Positions 4,937 to 13,910 are shown, numbered from the stretch's first letter. The stretch is DNA of 16,959 nucleotides from an uncultured Ilumatobacter sp. (GCA_938091165.1 CALKNK010000049.1:1-16959); one strand, 5' to 3'. A program made the numbers and translations. Notes: generated by a model from the letters alone, not told the origin.

Positions 4937-7900
4937 GTGGCGACTCGTCCCGTGTCTCGTGAACGTTATTCGTTCGGCAACCTGAAGGAGCCGCTTGAGC
5001 TCCCCGACCTCATTGCCGTACAGCGTGAGAGCTTCCAGTGGTTCCTCGATGAAGGGCTCGCAAATACCTTCCGCGACATTAGCCCTATTAAGGACTTCTC
5101 GGAATCCCTCCAGCTTGAGCTTGAATTCGACCCGTTCGATGAAGACTTGCGCCCGCCGCCAAAATTCACGGTGGAGGAGTGCAAGGAAAAGGACATGACC
5201 TACAGCGCACCGGTGTTCGTTCGCGCTCGGTTCATGAATCGCAATACAGGCGAGATTAAAGAACAGACCGTGTTCATGGGTGACTTCCCGATCATGACCG
5301 ACAAGGGAACGTTCATCGTTAACGGCACTGAGCGTGTCGTAGTTAGCCAGCTCGTCCGCAGCCCTGGAGTCATCTTCGAGCCGGGTGAGCGCTTCCGCCT
5401 TCGCAACCTCACCAAGCACCAGCTCGTCAAGGGCACCATTCATCCCTACCGCGGCGAATGGATGGAGTTCGACGTCGAGCACAAGCCAGGCAAGGATGTC
5501 ACCGCCGGCACCCGCGTGGCCCGCAAACGCCGCCTTGGGGTCTTCACCATGCTGCGTGCGCTCGGCTACGATGAAGAGAACGCTCCCGGTTTCCTGGACC
5601 GCTTCGTTTCGCACTTCGACTTCCTCGAAGGTCAGTGGGACAAAGAGCGCGATGTAGCGCCGACTCAGGACGAAGCTCTCGTCGAAATTTACAAACGTGC
5701 CCGCCCGGGAGAGCCACCGACGGTTGAGTCCGCCAAGGCGTACTTCCGAAACGCATTTTTTGAGAGCCGTCGTTACGACCTCAGTCGCGTGGGCCGATAC
5801 AAGATCAATCGTAAGCTTGGCGAAGAGGTCAGCCAGCTTGGAGCCCTTTTCGGCCTGGAAGGTGCCGTCAACGGCGAAGGCGAGCCATTGCTCGACTACC
5901 CTGAGGATGACCAGAACGTACTGAGTCGCTGTGAAGTGCTTGCGACGATCACGTACATGCTGCACTTGGTTAAGCAGGAGCCGGGTTACCGCCTGGATGA
6001 CCAGGACCACTTTGCTAACCGCCGGATACGCAGCGTCGGTGAACTCATCCAAAATCAGGTTCGCATCGGCCTCAGCCGTATGGAACGCGTCGTCCGTGAA
6101 CGTATGACAACTCAGGACGTCGAGGCGATCACGCCGCAGACGCTGATCAATATTCGTCCGGTCGTCGCCGCGATCAAGGAGTTCTTCGGAACTTCGCAGC
6201 TCTCGCAGTTCATGGATCAAGTCAACCCGCTGTCGGGTCTGACCCACCGGCGTCGCCTTTCGGCACTTGGCCCGGGTGGTCTGTCGCGTGAGCGTGCTGG
6301 CTTCGAAGTCCGCGACGTTCACTTCAGCCACTACGGTCGAATGTGTCCGATTGAGACCCCAGAAGGCCCGAACATCGGCCTGATCGGTGGCCTTTCTTGT
6401 TACGCACGGGTCAACGAATTCGGCTTTATCGAATCTCCATATCGCCAGGTCAAGAACGGCAAGGTCACCGGTGAAATCGTCTATATGGCCGCCGATGAGG
6501 AAGAGAACTACGTCGTGGCGCAGGCCAATACGCCCTTGAAGGACGATGGGGCCCTCGCCGACGAGCGTGTGCTCGTGCGTCGTTCGCCGCAGGCCGCCAG
6601 CCTTGAGGATTTACGCAAGATGCTCGAAGCCGAAAGCTTCTTCGGTGCCACCACCGATATTGGTTACGTGCCGCCGGCCGAAGTTGACTTCATCGACGTG
6701 AGCCCGAAGCAGATCGTATCGGTGGCCACGGCGCTCATTCCGTTCCTTGAGCACGACGACGCCAACCGTGCGCTCATGGGCGCCAACATGCAGCGCCAGG
6801 CTGTGCCGTTGCTGCGCGCCGAGGCGCCGTATATCGGTACGGGTATCGAAAATCGTGCGGCACGCGATGCTGCCGACCTGATCCAGGCCGACGACGATGG
6901 CGATGTCACCGATGTCTCCGGCGATGCGATCGCCGTGCAGTACAAGACGCTCGGCAAGAAGGTGTATCGCCTTGCCAAGTTCCGTCGCTCAAACCAGGAC
7001 ACCTGCATTAACCAGAGGGTCCGTGTCAAGGAAGGCGACAAGATCCTAAAGGGCTCGATAATTGCTGACGGCCCATCGACCGATCATGGTGAACTTGCTC
7101 TCGGTAAGAACTTGCTTGTGGCATTTATGCCATGGGAGGGCTACAACTTTGAGGATGCGATCATTCTCTCCGAGCGCTTAGTTAAGGACGACGTGCTCAC
7201 GTCAATCCACATCAAGGAGCACGAAGTCGACGCTCGTGACACGAAACTCGGCCCGGAAGAGATCAGCCGTGATATTCCGAACTTGAGCGACGAGATCCTC
7301 GCCGATCTTGACGATCGTGGCATCATCCGCGTTGGCGCCGAAGTCGGACCGGGCGACGTTCTCGTGGGCAAGGTCACGCCGAAGGGCGAGACCGAACTAA
7401 CCCCTGAAGAGCGCCTACTGCGGGCAATTTTCGGCGAGAAGGCTCGCGAAGTCCGGGACACTAGCCTCAAGGTGCCTCACGGCGAGGTCGGCAAGGTCAT
7501 TGACGTCAAGGTGTTTAACCGCGATGACGGCGATGAGTTGCCCCCGGGTGTCAACCAACTCGTGCGTGTTTATGTAGCTCAGAAACGCAAGATCTCGGTG
7601 GGCGACAAGCTCGCTGGTCGACACGGCAACAAGGGCGTTATCTCCAAGATCCTCCCGATTGAGGACATGCCGTACAACGCCGATGGTCAACCCGTTGACA
7701 TCATTTTGAATCCGTTGGGCGTTCCGTCCCGAATGAATGTGGGTCAGGTGCTCGAAGCGCACCTTGGCTACTGCGCTCGCTGGGGATGGACCAATCCTGA
7801 TGGCACCCAGATTGGCGACGATCCGATCCGTGGGACCGAGACCAAGACCCGCCCGAACACTAAGCCTGCAACCTTCGTGGCTACCCCGGTCTTCGACGGA

Positions 7901-8569
7901 GCGAAGTGGGACGAAGAGGAGAAGGCGGGTAAGCACCCGGTCATCCAGAACATCCTCGAGAACCTCAACGGCGAGTCTGCATCGGGCGCCCGCCTGGTCG
8001 GTACCAACGGCAAGATGCAGTTGTTCAACGGCCGCACTGGCGAGCCGTATGACAATGGCATCACCTGCGGTTACATGTACATCTTAAAGCTGGCCCACTT
8101 GGTCGACGACAAGATCCACGCCCGTTCCACCGGCCCGTACTCCATGATCACCCAACAGCCGCTTGGTGGCAAGGCCCAGTTCGGCGGTCAGCGCTTCGGT
8201 GAGATGGAGGTGTGGGCCCTAGAGGCCTACGGTGCCGCCTACTGCTTGCAGGAACTCCTCACGATCAAGTCCGACGATGTGCTCGGCCGTGTCCGGGTGT
8301 ACGAGTCGATTGTTAAGGGCGACAATATCCCCGAGCCGGGAGTACCCGAATCGTTCAAGGTGCTTATGAAGGAGATGCAGGCACTCTGCATCAACGTCGA
8401 AGTGCTCACCGAAGATGGCCAAGAGATCGAGATGCGGGACCTTGACGATGAGGTTTTCCGTGCCGCTGAGGAACTCGGTATCGACATCTCTCGTCCGGAG
8501 CGGGGTACCGACGAAGACGACGCCCGCCGCGAACGCGAAAAAGCAGAGCGCGCAGGCAACTTCCGCTGA
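4937..8569 (+). CDS. rpoB: DNA-directed RNA polymerase subunit beta
   Basis: RpoB forms half of the RNA polymerase active-site cleft and is the rifampicin target. The product has 1210 residues. Landmarks in order are RYSFGNLKEPLELPDLIAVQ near the N-terminus, NGTERVVVSQLVRSPG in the first lobe, the rifampicin region TSQLSQFMDQVNPLSGLTHR (about 417-436) followed by ETPEGPNIGLIGGLS, MPWEGYNFEDAIILSERLV, GRHGNKGVISKILPIEDMPY, and the C-terminal clamp GGKAQFGGQRFGEMEVWALE. GTG 4937 is chosen because GGAG (4926-4929) is 7 nt upstream, while GTG 4931, two codons earlier, would overlap the spacing. Compared from memory with mycobacterial RpoB (about 1172 residues), an additional segment of roughly 20 residues lies near residues 550-577. 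Val429 stands where E. coli has Asn518. No frameshift is seen. Confidence 0.98.
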   Translation: MATRPVSRERYSFGNLKEPLELPDLIAVQRESFQWFLDEGLANTFRDISPIKDFSESLQLELEFDPFDEDLRPPPKFTVEECKEKDMTYSAPVFVRARFMNRNTGEIKEQTVFMGDFPIMTDKGTFIVNGTERVVVSQLVRSPGVIFEPGERFRLRNLTKHQLVKGTIHPYRGEWMEFDVEHKPGKDVTAGTRVARKRRLGVFTMLRALGYDEENAPGFLDRFVSHFDFLEGQWDKERDVAPTQDEALVEIYKRARPGEPPTVESAKAYFRNAFFESRRYDLSRVGRYKINRKLGEEVSQLGALFGLEGAVNGEGEPLLDYPEDDQNVLSRCEVLATITYMLHLVKQEPGYRLDDQDHFANRRIRSVGELIQNQVRIGLSRMERVVRERMTTQDVEAITPQTLINIRPVVAAIKEFFGTSQLSQFMDQVNPLSGLTHRRRLSALGPGGLSRERAGFEVRDVHFSHYGRMCPIETPEGPNIGLIGGLSCYARVNEFGFIESPYRQVKNGKVTGEIVYMAADEEENYVVAQANTPLKDDGALADERVLVRRSPQAASLEDLRKMLEAESFFGATTDIGYVPPAEVDFIDVSPKQIVSVATALIPFLEHDDANRALMGANMQRQAVPLLRAEAPYIGTGIENRAARDAADLIQADDDGDVTDVSGDAIAVQYKTLGKKVYRLAKFRRSNQDTCINQRVRVKEGDKILKGSIIADGPSTDHGELALGKNLLVAFMPWEGYNFEDAIILSERLVKDDVLTSIHIKEHEVDARDTKLGPEEISRDIPNLSDEILADLDDRGIIRVGAEVGPGDVLVGKVTPKGETELTPEERLLRAIFGEKAREVRDTSLKVPHGEVGKVIDVKVFNRDDGDELPPGVNQLVRVYVAQKRKISVGDKLAGRHGNKGVISKILPIEDMPYNADGQPVDIILNPLGVPSRMNVGQVLEAHLGYCARWGWTNPDGTQIGDDPIRGTETKTRPNTKPATFVATPVFDGAKWDEEEKAGKHPVIQNILENLNGESASGARLVGTNGKMQLFNGRTGEPYDNGITCGYMYILKLAHLVDDKIHARSTGPYSMITQQPLGGKAQFGGQRFGEMEVWALEAYGAAYCLQELLTIKSDDVLGRVRVYESIVKGDNIPEPGVPESFKVLMKEMQALCINVEVLTEDGQEIEMRDLDDEVFRAAEELGIDISRPERGTDEDDARREREKAERAGNFR

Positions 8570-8571
8570 CT

Positions 8572-8604
8572 CGTTCCACCTGGTGTCAGGCACCAGGTGG
8601 AACG
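8572..8604 (+). other. Perfect 14-bp intercistronic hairpin between rpoB and rpoC
   Basis: CGTTCCACCTGGTG (8572-8585) and CACCAGGTGGAACG (8591-8604) pair without a mismatch around the loop TCAGG. It starts 2 nt after the rpoB stop and ends 78 nt before the rpoC start. The next bases are TTCTGCAG, so there is no T-run. A processing site, an mRNA-stability element or a partial terminator would all fit. Full termination is unlikely because rpoC has no obvious promoter of its own here. Confidence 0.75.
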
Positions 8605-8682
8605 TTCTGCAGACCTCCGTGTCGCTGCCATAGCGACTCGATGAACCCGAACACCCAGAGCAACCGACAAAAGGGAAACCAC

Positions 8683-11600
8683 ATGCTCGACGTCAATATG
8701 TTCGACCAACTGAAGATCGGCCTCGCTGAGGCAGATCAGATTCGTAACTGGAGTCACGGCGAAGTCAAAAAGCCGGAGACAATCAATTACCGCACACTGC
8801 GTCCAGAAAAGGATGGCTTGTTCTGCGAGAAGATCTTCGGACCGACTCGCGACTGGGAGTGCTACTGCGGTAAATACAAGCGCGTTCGTTTCAAGGGCAT
8901 CATTTGTGAGCGCTGTGGCGTCGAGGTCACTCGCTCGAAGGTGCGTCGCGATCGCATGGGCCACATTGAGCTGGCAGCCCCGGCCGTCCACATTTGGTAC
9001 CTCCGTGGCACCCGGTCATGGCTTGCCTATCTTCTCGCTGGAATCGAGCCTAAGGAAGAGCTCAAGGCCAAAATGCTCGAAAAGGTCATCTACTTTGCCG
9101 CCCATCTCGTCAGCTGGGTCGATGAAGATGGCCGTCACGAAGCGCTTGCCAACCTTGAAGCCGAGTACCTCGAAGAGGTTGATGCCATCAACAAGGAACT
9201 CGAGATCGCTATCGATCGCCGGTTCAAGGACCTCGAAGAAGCGGTCAAAGCTGCTGAGAAGGACGGCGCCAAGCCTGCTGATCTGAAGAAGCTTCAGAAG
9301 GAAGGCGACAAAGAAGTCGAAGCCATCCGCGAGCGCTACGACATTGAGCTTGATCTTGTGGCGCGGACCTGGGCTGAGTTCAAGACACTGCACTCTCGCA
9401 AGATCATCGAAGACGAGATGTTGTGGCGTGAGATGCGCGACAAATACGGCGAGTATTTCGAGGGCGGCACGGGTGCCGAGGCCATCAAGCAGCTTATTAA
9501 TCGCATCGACTTCGACGAGGAGGAGATTAAGCTTCGCGAGGCCATCGATGTTGGTGACTCAGGACGTAAGCCTCTCAGCGCCCAGCGCAAGCAGAAGGCG
9601 ATCAAGCGCCTTAAAATTGTTGCGTCGTTCAACCGTCGCGATGATAACGGCCGTCGTGAGAACGATCCCATGGCCATGATTCTTGACGTGGTCCCGGTCA
9701 TCCCGCCGGAACTGCGTCCGATGGTTCAGCTTGACGGTGGTCGTTTTGCCACCTCAGACCTCAACGACCTCTACCGACGTGTGATCAACCGCAACAACCG
9801 TCTTGAGCGCTTACTCAATCTCGGGGCGCCAGAGATCATTGTCAACAACGAAAAGCGCATGCTGCAAGAAGCTGTTGATGCGCTCTTTGATAACGGTCGT
9901 CGCGGCCGCCCTGTCACTGGCCCGGGTAACCGCCCGTTGAAGTCGCTGTCCGACATGTTGAAGGGTAAGCAGGGCCGCTTCCGTCAGAACCTTCTTGGCA
10001 AGCGCGTCGACTACTCCGGTCGTTCGGTAATCGTGGCTGGACCGACTCTTCGTTTGCACCAGTGCGGTCTGCCGAAACTGATGGCGCTTGAGCTGTTTAA
10101 GCCGTTCGTCATGAAGCGTCTCGTTGATCTTGAGTTGGCACAGAACATCAAGACCGCCAAGCGCATGGTCGAGCGTCGTCGCCCGCAAGTGTGGGACGTT
10201 CTCGAAGATGTCATCCAAGAGCATCCAGTGATGCTTAACCGTGCGCCTACGCTGCATCGTCTCGGCATCCAGGCCTTCGAGCCGGTGCTGGTTGAGGGCA
10301 AAGCGCTCCAGATTCATCCGTTGGTCTGTACAGCTTTCAACGCCGACTTTGACGGTGACCAGATGGCCATCCACGTGCCGTTGTCGGCCGAAGCTCGTGC
10401 TGAGGCGCGCGTGCTGATGCTTAGCGCCAACAACATCTTGTCGCCAGCATCGGGTCGTCCGATCGTGACTCCGAGCCAGGACCTCATCATCGGCGGCTAC
10501 TACCTGACTGAGCAGATTGTGGGTGCCCGTGGCGAGGGCCGCGCTTTCCGTCATCTGTGGGACGTCCTTCGGGCCTACGACGAAAAGACGCTTGACTTGC
10601 ATGCGGTCATCAAGATCCGTCAGCCGGGCGAGGAGGAGTTCGATAGCACCGCTGGTCGTCTGCTCCTCGAAGAGGCACTTCCGCAGCGCCACCTTGATGC
10701 GACAGGCAACGTCGTCCAGGAGAGCTACTCGGACAAGTTTGGTCACATCGACTACCTCGTCACGAAGAAGGAAATGGGTGTCATCGTTGAGCACCTCTCC
10801 GACAACTACTCCAAGGCCGAGATTGCCAAGGCCCTCGACAACGTCAAGGACCTTTGCTACCGCTTTGCAACGCAATCCGGTATCACGGTGTCGATTGACG
10901 ACGTGCGGACTCCGAAAGCCAAGAAGGGCATGATGGAGGAGTACGAGCGTCAGGCCGACAAGGTCGAGACGCAGTTCCGCCGCGGCATTATCACCGATGG
11001 CGAGCGCCGCCAGCAGGAGGTGCGCATCTGGACAGATGCCACCGCTGAAGTGCAAGCGGAGATGGAGCGCGAGTTCAAAGAGGCCCAGTTCAACCCGATT
11101 GACATGATGGTCGGCTCTGGGGCACGAGGCAATATGACGCAGATGCGTCAGATCGCTGGCATGCGTGGCCTCGTCGCCAACCCCCGTGGTGACATGATTC
11201 CTCGTCCGATCAAGTCAAACTTCCGTGAAGGCTTAGAGACCCTCGAGTACTTCATCGCCACGCCCGGTGCCCGCAAGGGCCTCGTTGACACGGCGTTGCG
11301 TACTGCTGATTCGGGTTACTTGACGCGTCGTCTTGTTGACGTCGCCCAGGAGCTCATCGTCCGCGAAGAGGACTGCGGCGCGACGCTTGGCGTGTGGATC
11401 GAAAATGTTGCACCGGACACGGCCAATATTCGGTCTTACATTGAGACGAAGCTTTACGGTCGTGCTCTGCTGCAGGACACCGAGCTCGCCAAGGCGATGG
11501 AAGATGGGCGCAAAATGTTGCCGCGCAACACCATCGTTGGCGATGAGGAGATGGAAGCGCTTCGCGAGGATAAGGACATCAGCCGTCTGCGTGTTCGGTC

Positions 11601-12618
11601 CGTCCTCACCTGCGACGCTGAGCTCGGCGTTTGCGCTATGTGCTACGGACGTTCGTTGGCTACCGGCAAGATGATCGAGCTTGGTGAGGCCGTTGGCGTC
11701 ATCGCAGCACAGTCGATCGGCGAGCCCGGCACTCAGCTGACCATGCGTACCTTCCACACCGGTGGTGTTGCTGGTAAGGACATCGCTGGCGGTCTGCCTC
11801 GCGTCGTCGAACTTTTCGAAGCTCGCACGCCGAAGGGTTCAGCTCGCCTTGCCAAGGCGACTGGCATTCTGCATCTCCGTGAGGACGAGGGCAAGGGCAT
11901 CCCGGTCGTGGTCATCGACGACGCCGGCGAAGAGCACGAAGTGGTTCTACCACTTGGCGCCCGTCCGATTGTCGAAGACGGACAGTCGGTCAAGGCCGGC
12001 GACCCGCTCGTCGACGGCCCCTTCGATCCGAAAGAGATCATGGAGATCAAGGGCATCCGAGAGACTCAGCTTTATCTGGTTGAGGAAGTTCAGCGTGTGT
12101 ACCGCGACCAGGGCGTGTCGATCCATGACAAGCACATCGAGTTGATCGTCCGTCAGATGACGCGTCGCGTCGGCGTCCAAGAGCCCGGTGGATCTGGCTT
12201 CTTGCCAGGCGAGCGCGTCGACTCCAAGCGCTTCCGAGACACCAACCGTCGCATGGTCGAAGAGTCACTGCGTCCCGCTGAAGGCCGCCCGGAACTGATG
12301 GGCATCACCAAGGCATCGCTGGCTACCGAGTCATGGCTGTCGGCTGCGTCCTTTCAGGAAACGACTCGGGTGCTCACCGAGGCCGCCATCGACGGTCGCG
12401 CCGACAACCTCATCGGCCTCAAAGAAAACATCATCCTCGGCAAGCTCATCCCTGCTGGAACGGGGATGCCGAAGTACCGCGAGTTCGGTATCGAGGCGCC
12501 AGACTACGAACCGATGACGTTCTATTCAAGCGATGATGGAATCGAAGATCCTGCAGCTTTCCTTGCCAATTTGCATGGATCGCACGATCCTAATAAGACG
12601 ACCGAGCCAATCGGCTAA
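8683..12618 (+). CDS. rpoC: DNA-directed RNA polymerase subunit beta'
   Basis: RpoC carries the catalytic magnesium site of RNA polymerase. The 1311-residue product begins MLDVNMFDQLKIGLAEADQI, the actinobacterial form. Zinc-binding Cys60, Cys62, Cys75 and Cys78 lie in the N-terminal ribbon. A charged helical segment at about 145-240 corresponds to the insertion typical of actinobacterial beta'. The catalytic motif NADFDGD is at 553-559. The second zinc site uses Cys898, Cys977, Cys984 and Cys987. The trigger-loop region contains GEPGTQLTMRTFHTGG. ATG 8683 is chosen because AAGGGA lies just upstream; the earlier in-frame ATG 8641 would add 14 residues that do not resemble RpoC. It follows rpoB by 113 nt and is closed by a terminator. 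No break is seen. Confidence 0.98.
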   Translation: MLDVNMFDQLKIGLAEADQIRNWSHGEVKKPETINYRTLRPEKDGLFCEKIFGPTRDWECYCGKYKRVRFKGIICERCGVEVTRSKVRRDRMGHIELAAPAVHIWYLRGTRSWLAYLLAGIEPKEELKAKMLEKVIYFAAHLVSWVDEDGRHEALANLEAEYLEEVDAINKELEIAIDRRFKDLEEAVKAAEKDGAKPADLKKLQKEGDKEVEAIRERYDIELDLVARTWAEFKTLHSRKIIEDEMLWREMRDKYGEYFEGGTGAEAIKQLINRIDFDEEEIKLREAIDVGDSGRKPLSAQRKQKAIKRLKIVASFNRRDDNGRRENDPMAMILDVVPVIPPELRPMVQLDGGRFATSDLNDLYRRVINRNNRLERLLNLGAPEIIVNNEKRMLQEAVDALFDNGRRGRPVTGPGNRPLKSLSDMLKGKQGRFRQNLLGKRVDYSGRSVIVAGPTLRLHQCGLPKLMALELFKPFVMKRLVDLELAQNIKTAKRMVERRRPQVWDVLEDVIQEHPVMLNRAPTLHRLGIQAFEPVLVEGKALQIHPLVCTAFNADFDGDQMAIHVPLSAEARAEARVLMLSANNILSPASGRPIVTPSQDLIIGGYYLTEQIVGARGEGRAFRHLWDVLRAYDEKTLDLHAVIKIRQPGEEEFDSTAGRLLLEEALPQRHLDATGNVVQESYSDKFGHIDYLVTKKEMGVIVEHLSDNYSKAEIAKALDNVKDLCYRFATQSGITVSIDDVRTPKAKKGMMEEYERQADKVETQFRRGIITDGERRQQEVRIWTDATAEVQAEMEREFKEAQFNPIDMMVGSGARGNMTQMRQIAGMRGLVANPRGDMIPRPIKSNFREGLETLEYFIATPGARKGLVDTALRTADSGYLTRRLVDVAQELIVREEDCGATLGVWIENVAPDTANIRSYIETKLYGRALLQDTELAKAMEDGRKMLPRNTIVGDEEMEALREDKDISRLRVRSVLTCDAELGVCAMCYGRSLATGKMIELGEAVGVIAAQSIGEPGTQLTMRTFHTGGVAGKDIAGGLPRVVELFEARTPKGSARLAKATGILHLREDEGKGIPVVVIDDAGEEHEVVLPLGARPIVEDGQSVKAGDPLVDGPFDPKEIMEIKGIRETQLYLVEEVQRVYRDQGVSIHDKHIELIVRQMTRRVGVQEPGGSGFLPGERVDSKRFRDTNRRMVEESLRPAEGRPELMGITKASLATESWLSAASFQETTRVLTEAAIDGRADNLIGLKENIILGKLIPAGTGMPKYREFGIEAPDYEPMTFYSSDDGIEDPAAFLANLHGSHDPNKTTEPIG

Positions 12619-12652
12619 CGACGACTTGGTGCGGGACACCAACGAATCCTAA

Positions 12653-12697
12653 AACAGCCCGGGTTGCGCTTATCGCAAGCGTTGCCCGGGTTGTTAT
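12653..12697 (+). terminator. Terminator after rpoC
   Basis: AACAGCCCGGG (12653-12663) pairs with CCCGGGTTGTT (12685-12695), 11 bp with one G-U. A second helix CGCTT/AAGCG (12667-12671 with 12677-12681) caps it, and matching TTG internal loops lie between. The 3' side is T-rich (TTGTTATGT). It starts 35 nt after the rpoC stop and ends the rpoBC transcript. Confidence 0.85.
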
Positions 12698-12756
12698 GTA
12701 TCGGGAACTCATTCGTTAGCGCAGTTTGCAGAACTGCGGAATGGGGCCCTCCGGCG

Positions 12757-12785
12757 TTGCGCGATTGGCTGGTCGCTCCTAACAT
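12757..12785 (+). promoter_or_regulatory. Promoter candidate for rpsL-rpsG
   Basis: TTGCGC (12757-12762), a 17-bp spacer and TAACAT (12780-12785) fit the -35/-10 pattern of the main sigma factor. The start would be near 12792, about 128 nt before rpsL. It sits between the rpoC terminator and rpsL. A 7-bp hairpin (CGCAGTT/AACTGCG, 12720-12738) lies 19 bp upstream of the -35 box. The remaining part of the 12619-12919 gap shows nothing else I can support. Confidence 0.5.
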
Positions 12786-12919
12786 TGCCCGGTCCTCTCA
12801 TCGGCTGTCACCAGGCGTCCGGTGTACGGCGGTCAGCCACGCCCGTGGCATTGGCCAACTCACCCCATGCTGCGTTCTGCAACATGAACCAGCCAGTCCA
12901 GACGAACGAGGTTTCATTC

Positions 12920-13291
12920 GTGCCAACAATTCAACAGCTCGTCCGTCAGGGCCGCAGCTCCAAGGTTACAAAATCGAAGACGCCGGCGCTCAAGGGCTCC
13001 CCGCAACGGCGCGGCGTCTGTACTCGCGTCTATACCACCACCCCGAAAAAGCCTAACTCGGCGCTTCGTAAGGTTGCTCGTGTGCGCCTTAATTCCGGTA
13101 TTGAGGTCACGGCCTACATTCCCGGCGAAGGCCATAACCTCCAGGAGCACTCGATTGTGCTCGTGCGTGGCGGCCGTGTTCGCGACCTCCCTGGTGTTCG
13201 CTACAAGATCATCCGCGGCGCTCTCGACGCCGTCGGCGTAAAGAACCGCAAGCAGGCTCGTTCCCGCTATGGCGCCAAGAAAGAGAAGTGA
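12920..13291 (+). CDS. rpsL: 30S ribosomal protein S12
   Basis: S12 lines the decoding centre and sets translational accuracy. It is the streptomycin target protein. The 123-residue product is highly conserved, with PTIQQLVRQGR at the start, TTTPKKPNSALRKVARVRL (39-57), IPGEGHNLQEHS (67-78) and the terminal RSRYGAKKEK. Lys43 and Lys44 are intact. Position 88, usually Lys in mycobacteria, is Arg (codon 13181-13183). Asp89, the modified aspartate of many S12 proteins, is kept. GTG 12920 is the start because GAGG (12908-12911) is 8 nt upstream and the family begins at this point. The longer in-frame reading from 12785 is rejected. rpsG follows after 8 nt, so the two are one operon. Confidence 0.97.
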   Translation: MPTIQQLVRQGRSSKVTKSKTPALKGSPQRRGVCTRVYTTTPKKPNSALRKVARVRLNSGIEVTAYIPGEGHNLQEHSIVLVRGGRVRDLPGVRYKIIRGALDAVGVKNRKQARSRYGAKKEK

Positions 13292-13299
13292 GCTGAGTC

Positions 13300-13776
13300 A
13301 TGCCTCGTAAAGGTCCTGCACCCCGCCGCGAACTCGTCGCGGACCCCATCTACAAGAGCGTCGTCGTCACGCAACTGATCAATAAGGTCATGCTTCACGG
13401 TAAGCGAACCATTGCTGAAAAGATCGTTTATGACGCGATGGAAATCGTCCAGAGTCGACTTGAAGGCGACGAACTAGCAATTGACAGCCTGAAGCGTGCG
13501 GTCGATAATCTGAAGCCCCCACTTGAAGTGCGTAGCCGCCGCGTCGGTGGCGCGACTTATCAGGTGCCGGTCGAGGTCCGTCCTCGTCGTGCCACGACGC
13601 TGTCCATTCGGTGGCTTGTCGAATACTCCCGGGCTCGTCGCGAAAAGACAATGGCAGAATGTCTTGCCAATGAGGTCATGGACGCGTCCACTGGGCTTGG
13701 TGCGGCGATGAAACGTCGTGACGACATCCAGAAGATGGCTGAGTCGAACAAGGCATTCGCTCATTATCGTTGGTGA
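13300..13776 (+). CDS. rpsG: 30S ribosomal protein S7
   Basis: S7 nucleates assembly of the 30S head and contacts tRNA in the E site. The 158-residue product begins MPRKGPAPRRELVADPIY and contains VRSRRVGGATYQVPVEVRP (about 78-96), the family signature, and ends with KMAESNKAFAHYRW. It starts 8 nt after the rpsL stop and is presumably translated by coupling. In the highly conserved RLANE segment the arginine is replaced by Cys121 (TGT at 13660-13662). A strong terminator lies 9 nt after the stop, so the usual read-through into fusA is blocked. Confidence 0.97.
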   Translation: MPRKGPAPRRELVADPIYKSVVVTQLINKVMLHGKRTIAEKIVYDAMEIVQSRLEGDELAIDSLKRAVDNLKPPLEVRSRRVGGATYQVPVEVRPRRATTLSIRWLVEYSRARREKTMAECLANEVMDASTGLGAAMKRRDDIQKMAESNKAFAHYRW

Positions 13777-13785
13777 TCTGAACGC

Positions 13786-13831
13786 AAAATGACGAAAGCC
13801 CCGGACTCAGCTCCGGGGCTTTCGTCATTTT
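13786..13831 (+). terminator. Strong bidirectional-type terminator after rpsG
   Basis: Positions 13786-13805 and 13812-13831 are perfectly complementary over 20 bp (AAAATGACGAAAGCCCCGGA, loop CTCAGC). The helix starts with AAAA and ends with TTTT, so it has the U-tract needed for intrinsic termination and would also work from the other strand. It is the strongest terminator in the window and splits the str cluster between rpsG and the next gene. Confidence 0.93.
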
Positions 13832-13910
13832 CGAGGAGGGTACGTTGGGCCTGCCCCGTTCACGAGTGCACTATCGTGATGGTCGGGGACATAAGAGAGG
13901 GGACTCGTTG

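Noticed and set aside
4916..6331. Long antisense open frame (471 codons) opposite rpoB
   Set aside because: Its translation has no recognisable domain and it lies wholly within a secure rpoB. Such frames arise from the codon bias of the sense gene.
9811..11055. Long antisense open frame (414 codons) opposite rpoC
   Set aside because: Same reason: it mirrors the conserved core of rpoC and shows no family signature or ribosome-binding site.
12785..12919. N-terminal extension of rpsL by 45 codons
   Set aside because: S12 proteins begin at PTIQQLVR. GAGG lies 8 nt before GTG 12920, and the upstream part contains the promoter candidate.
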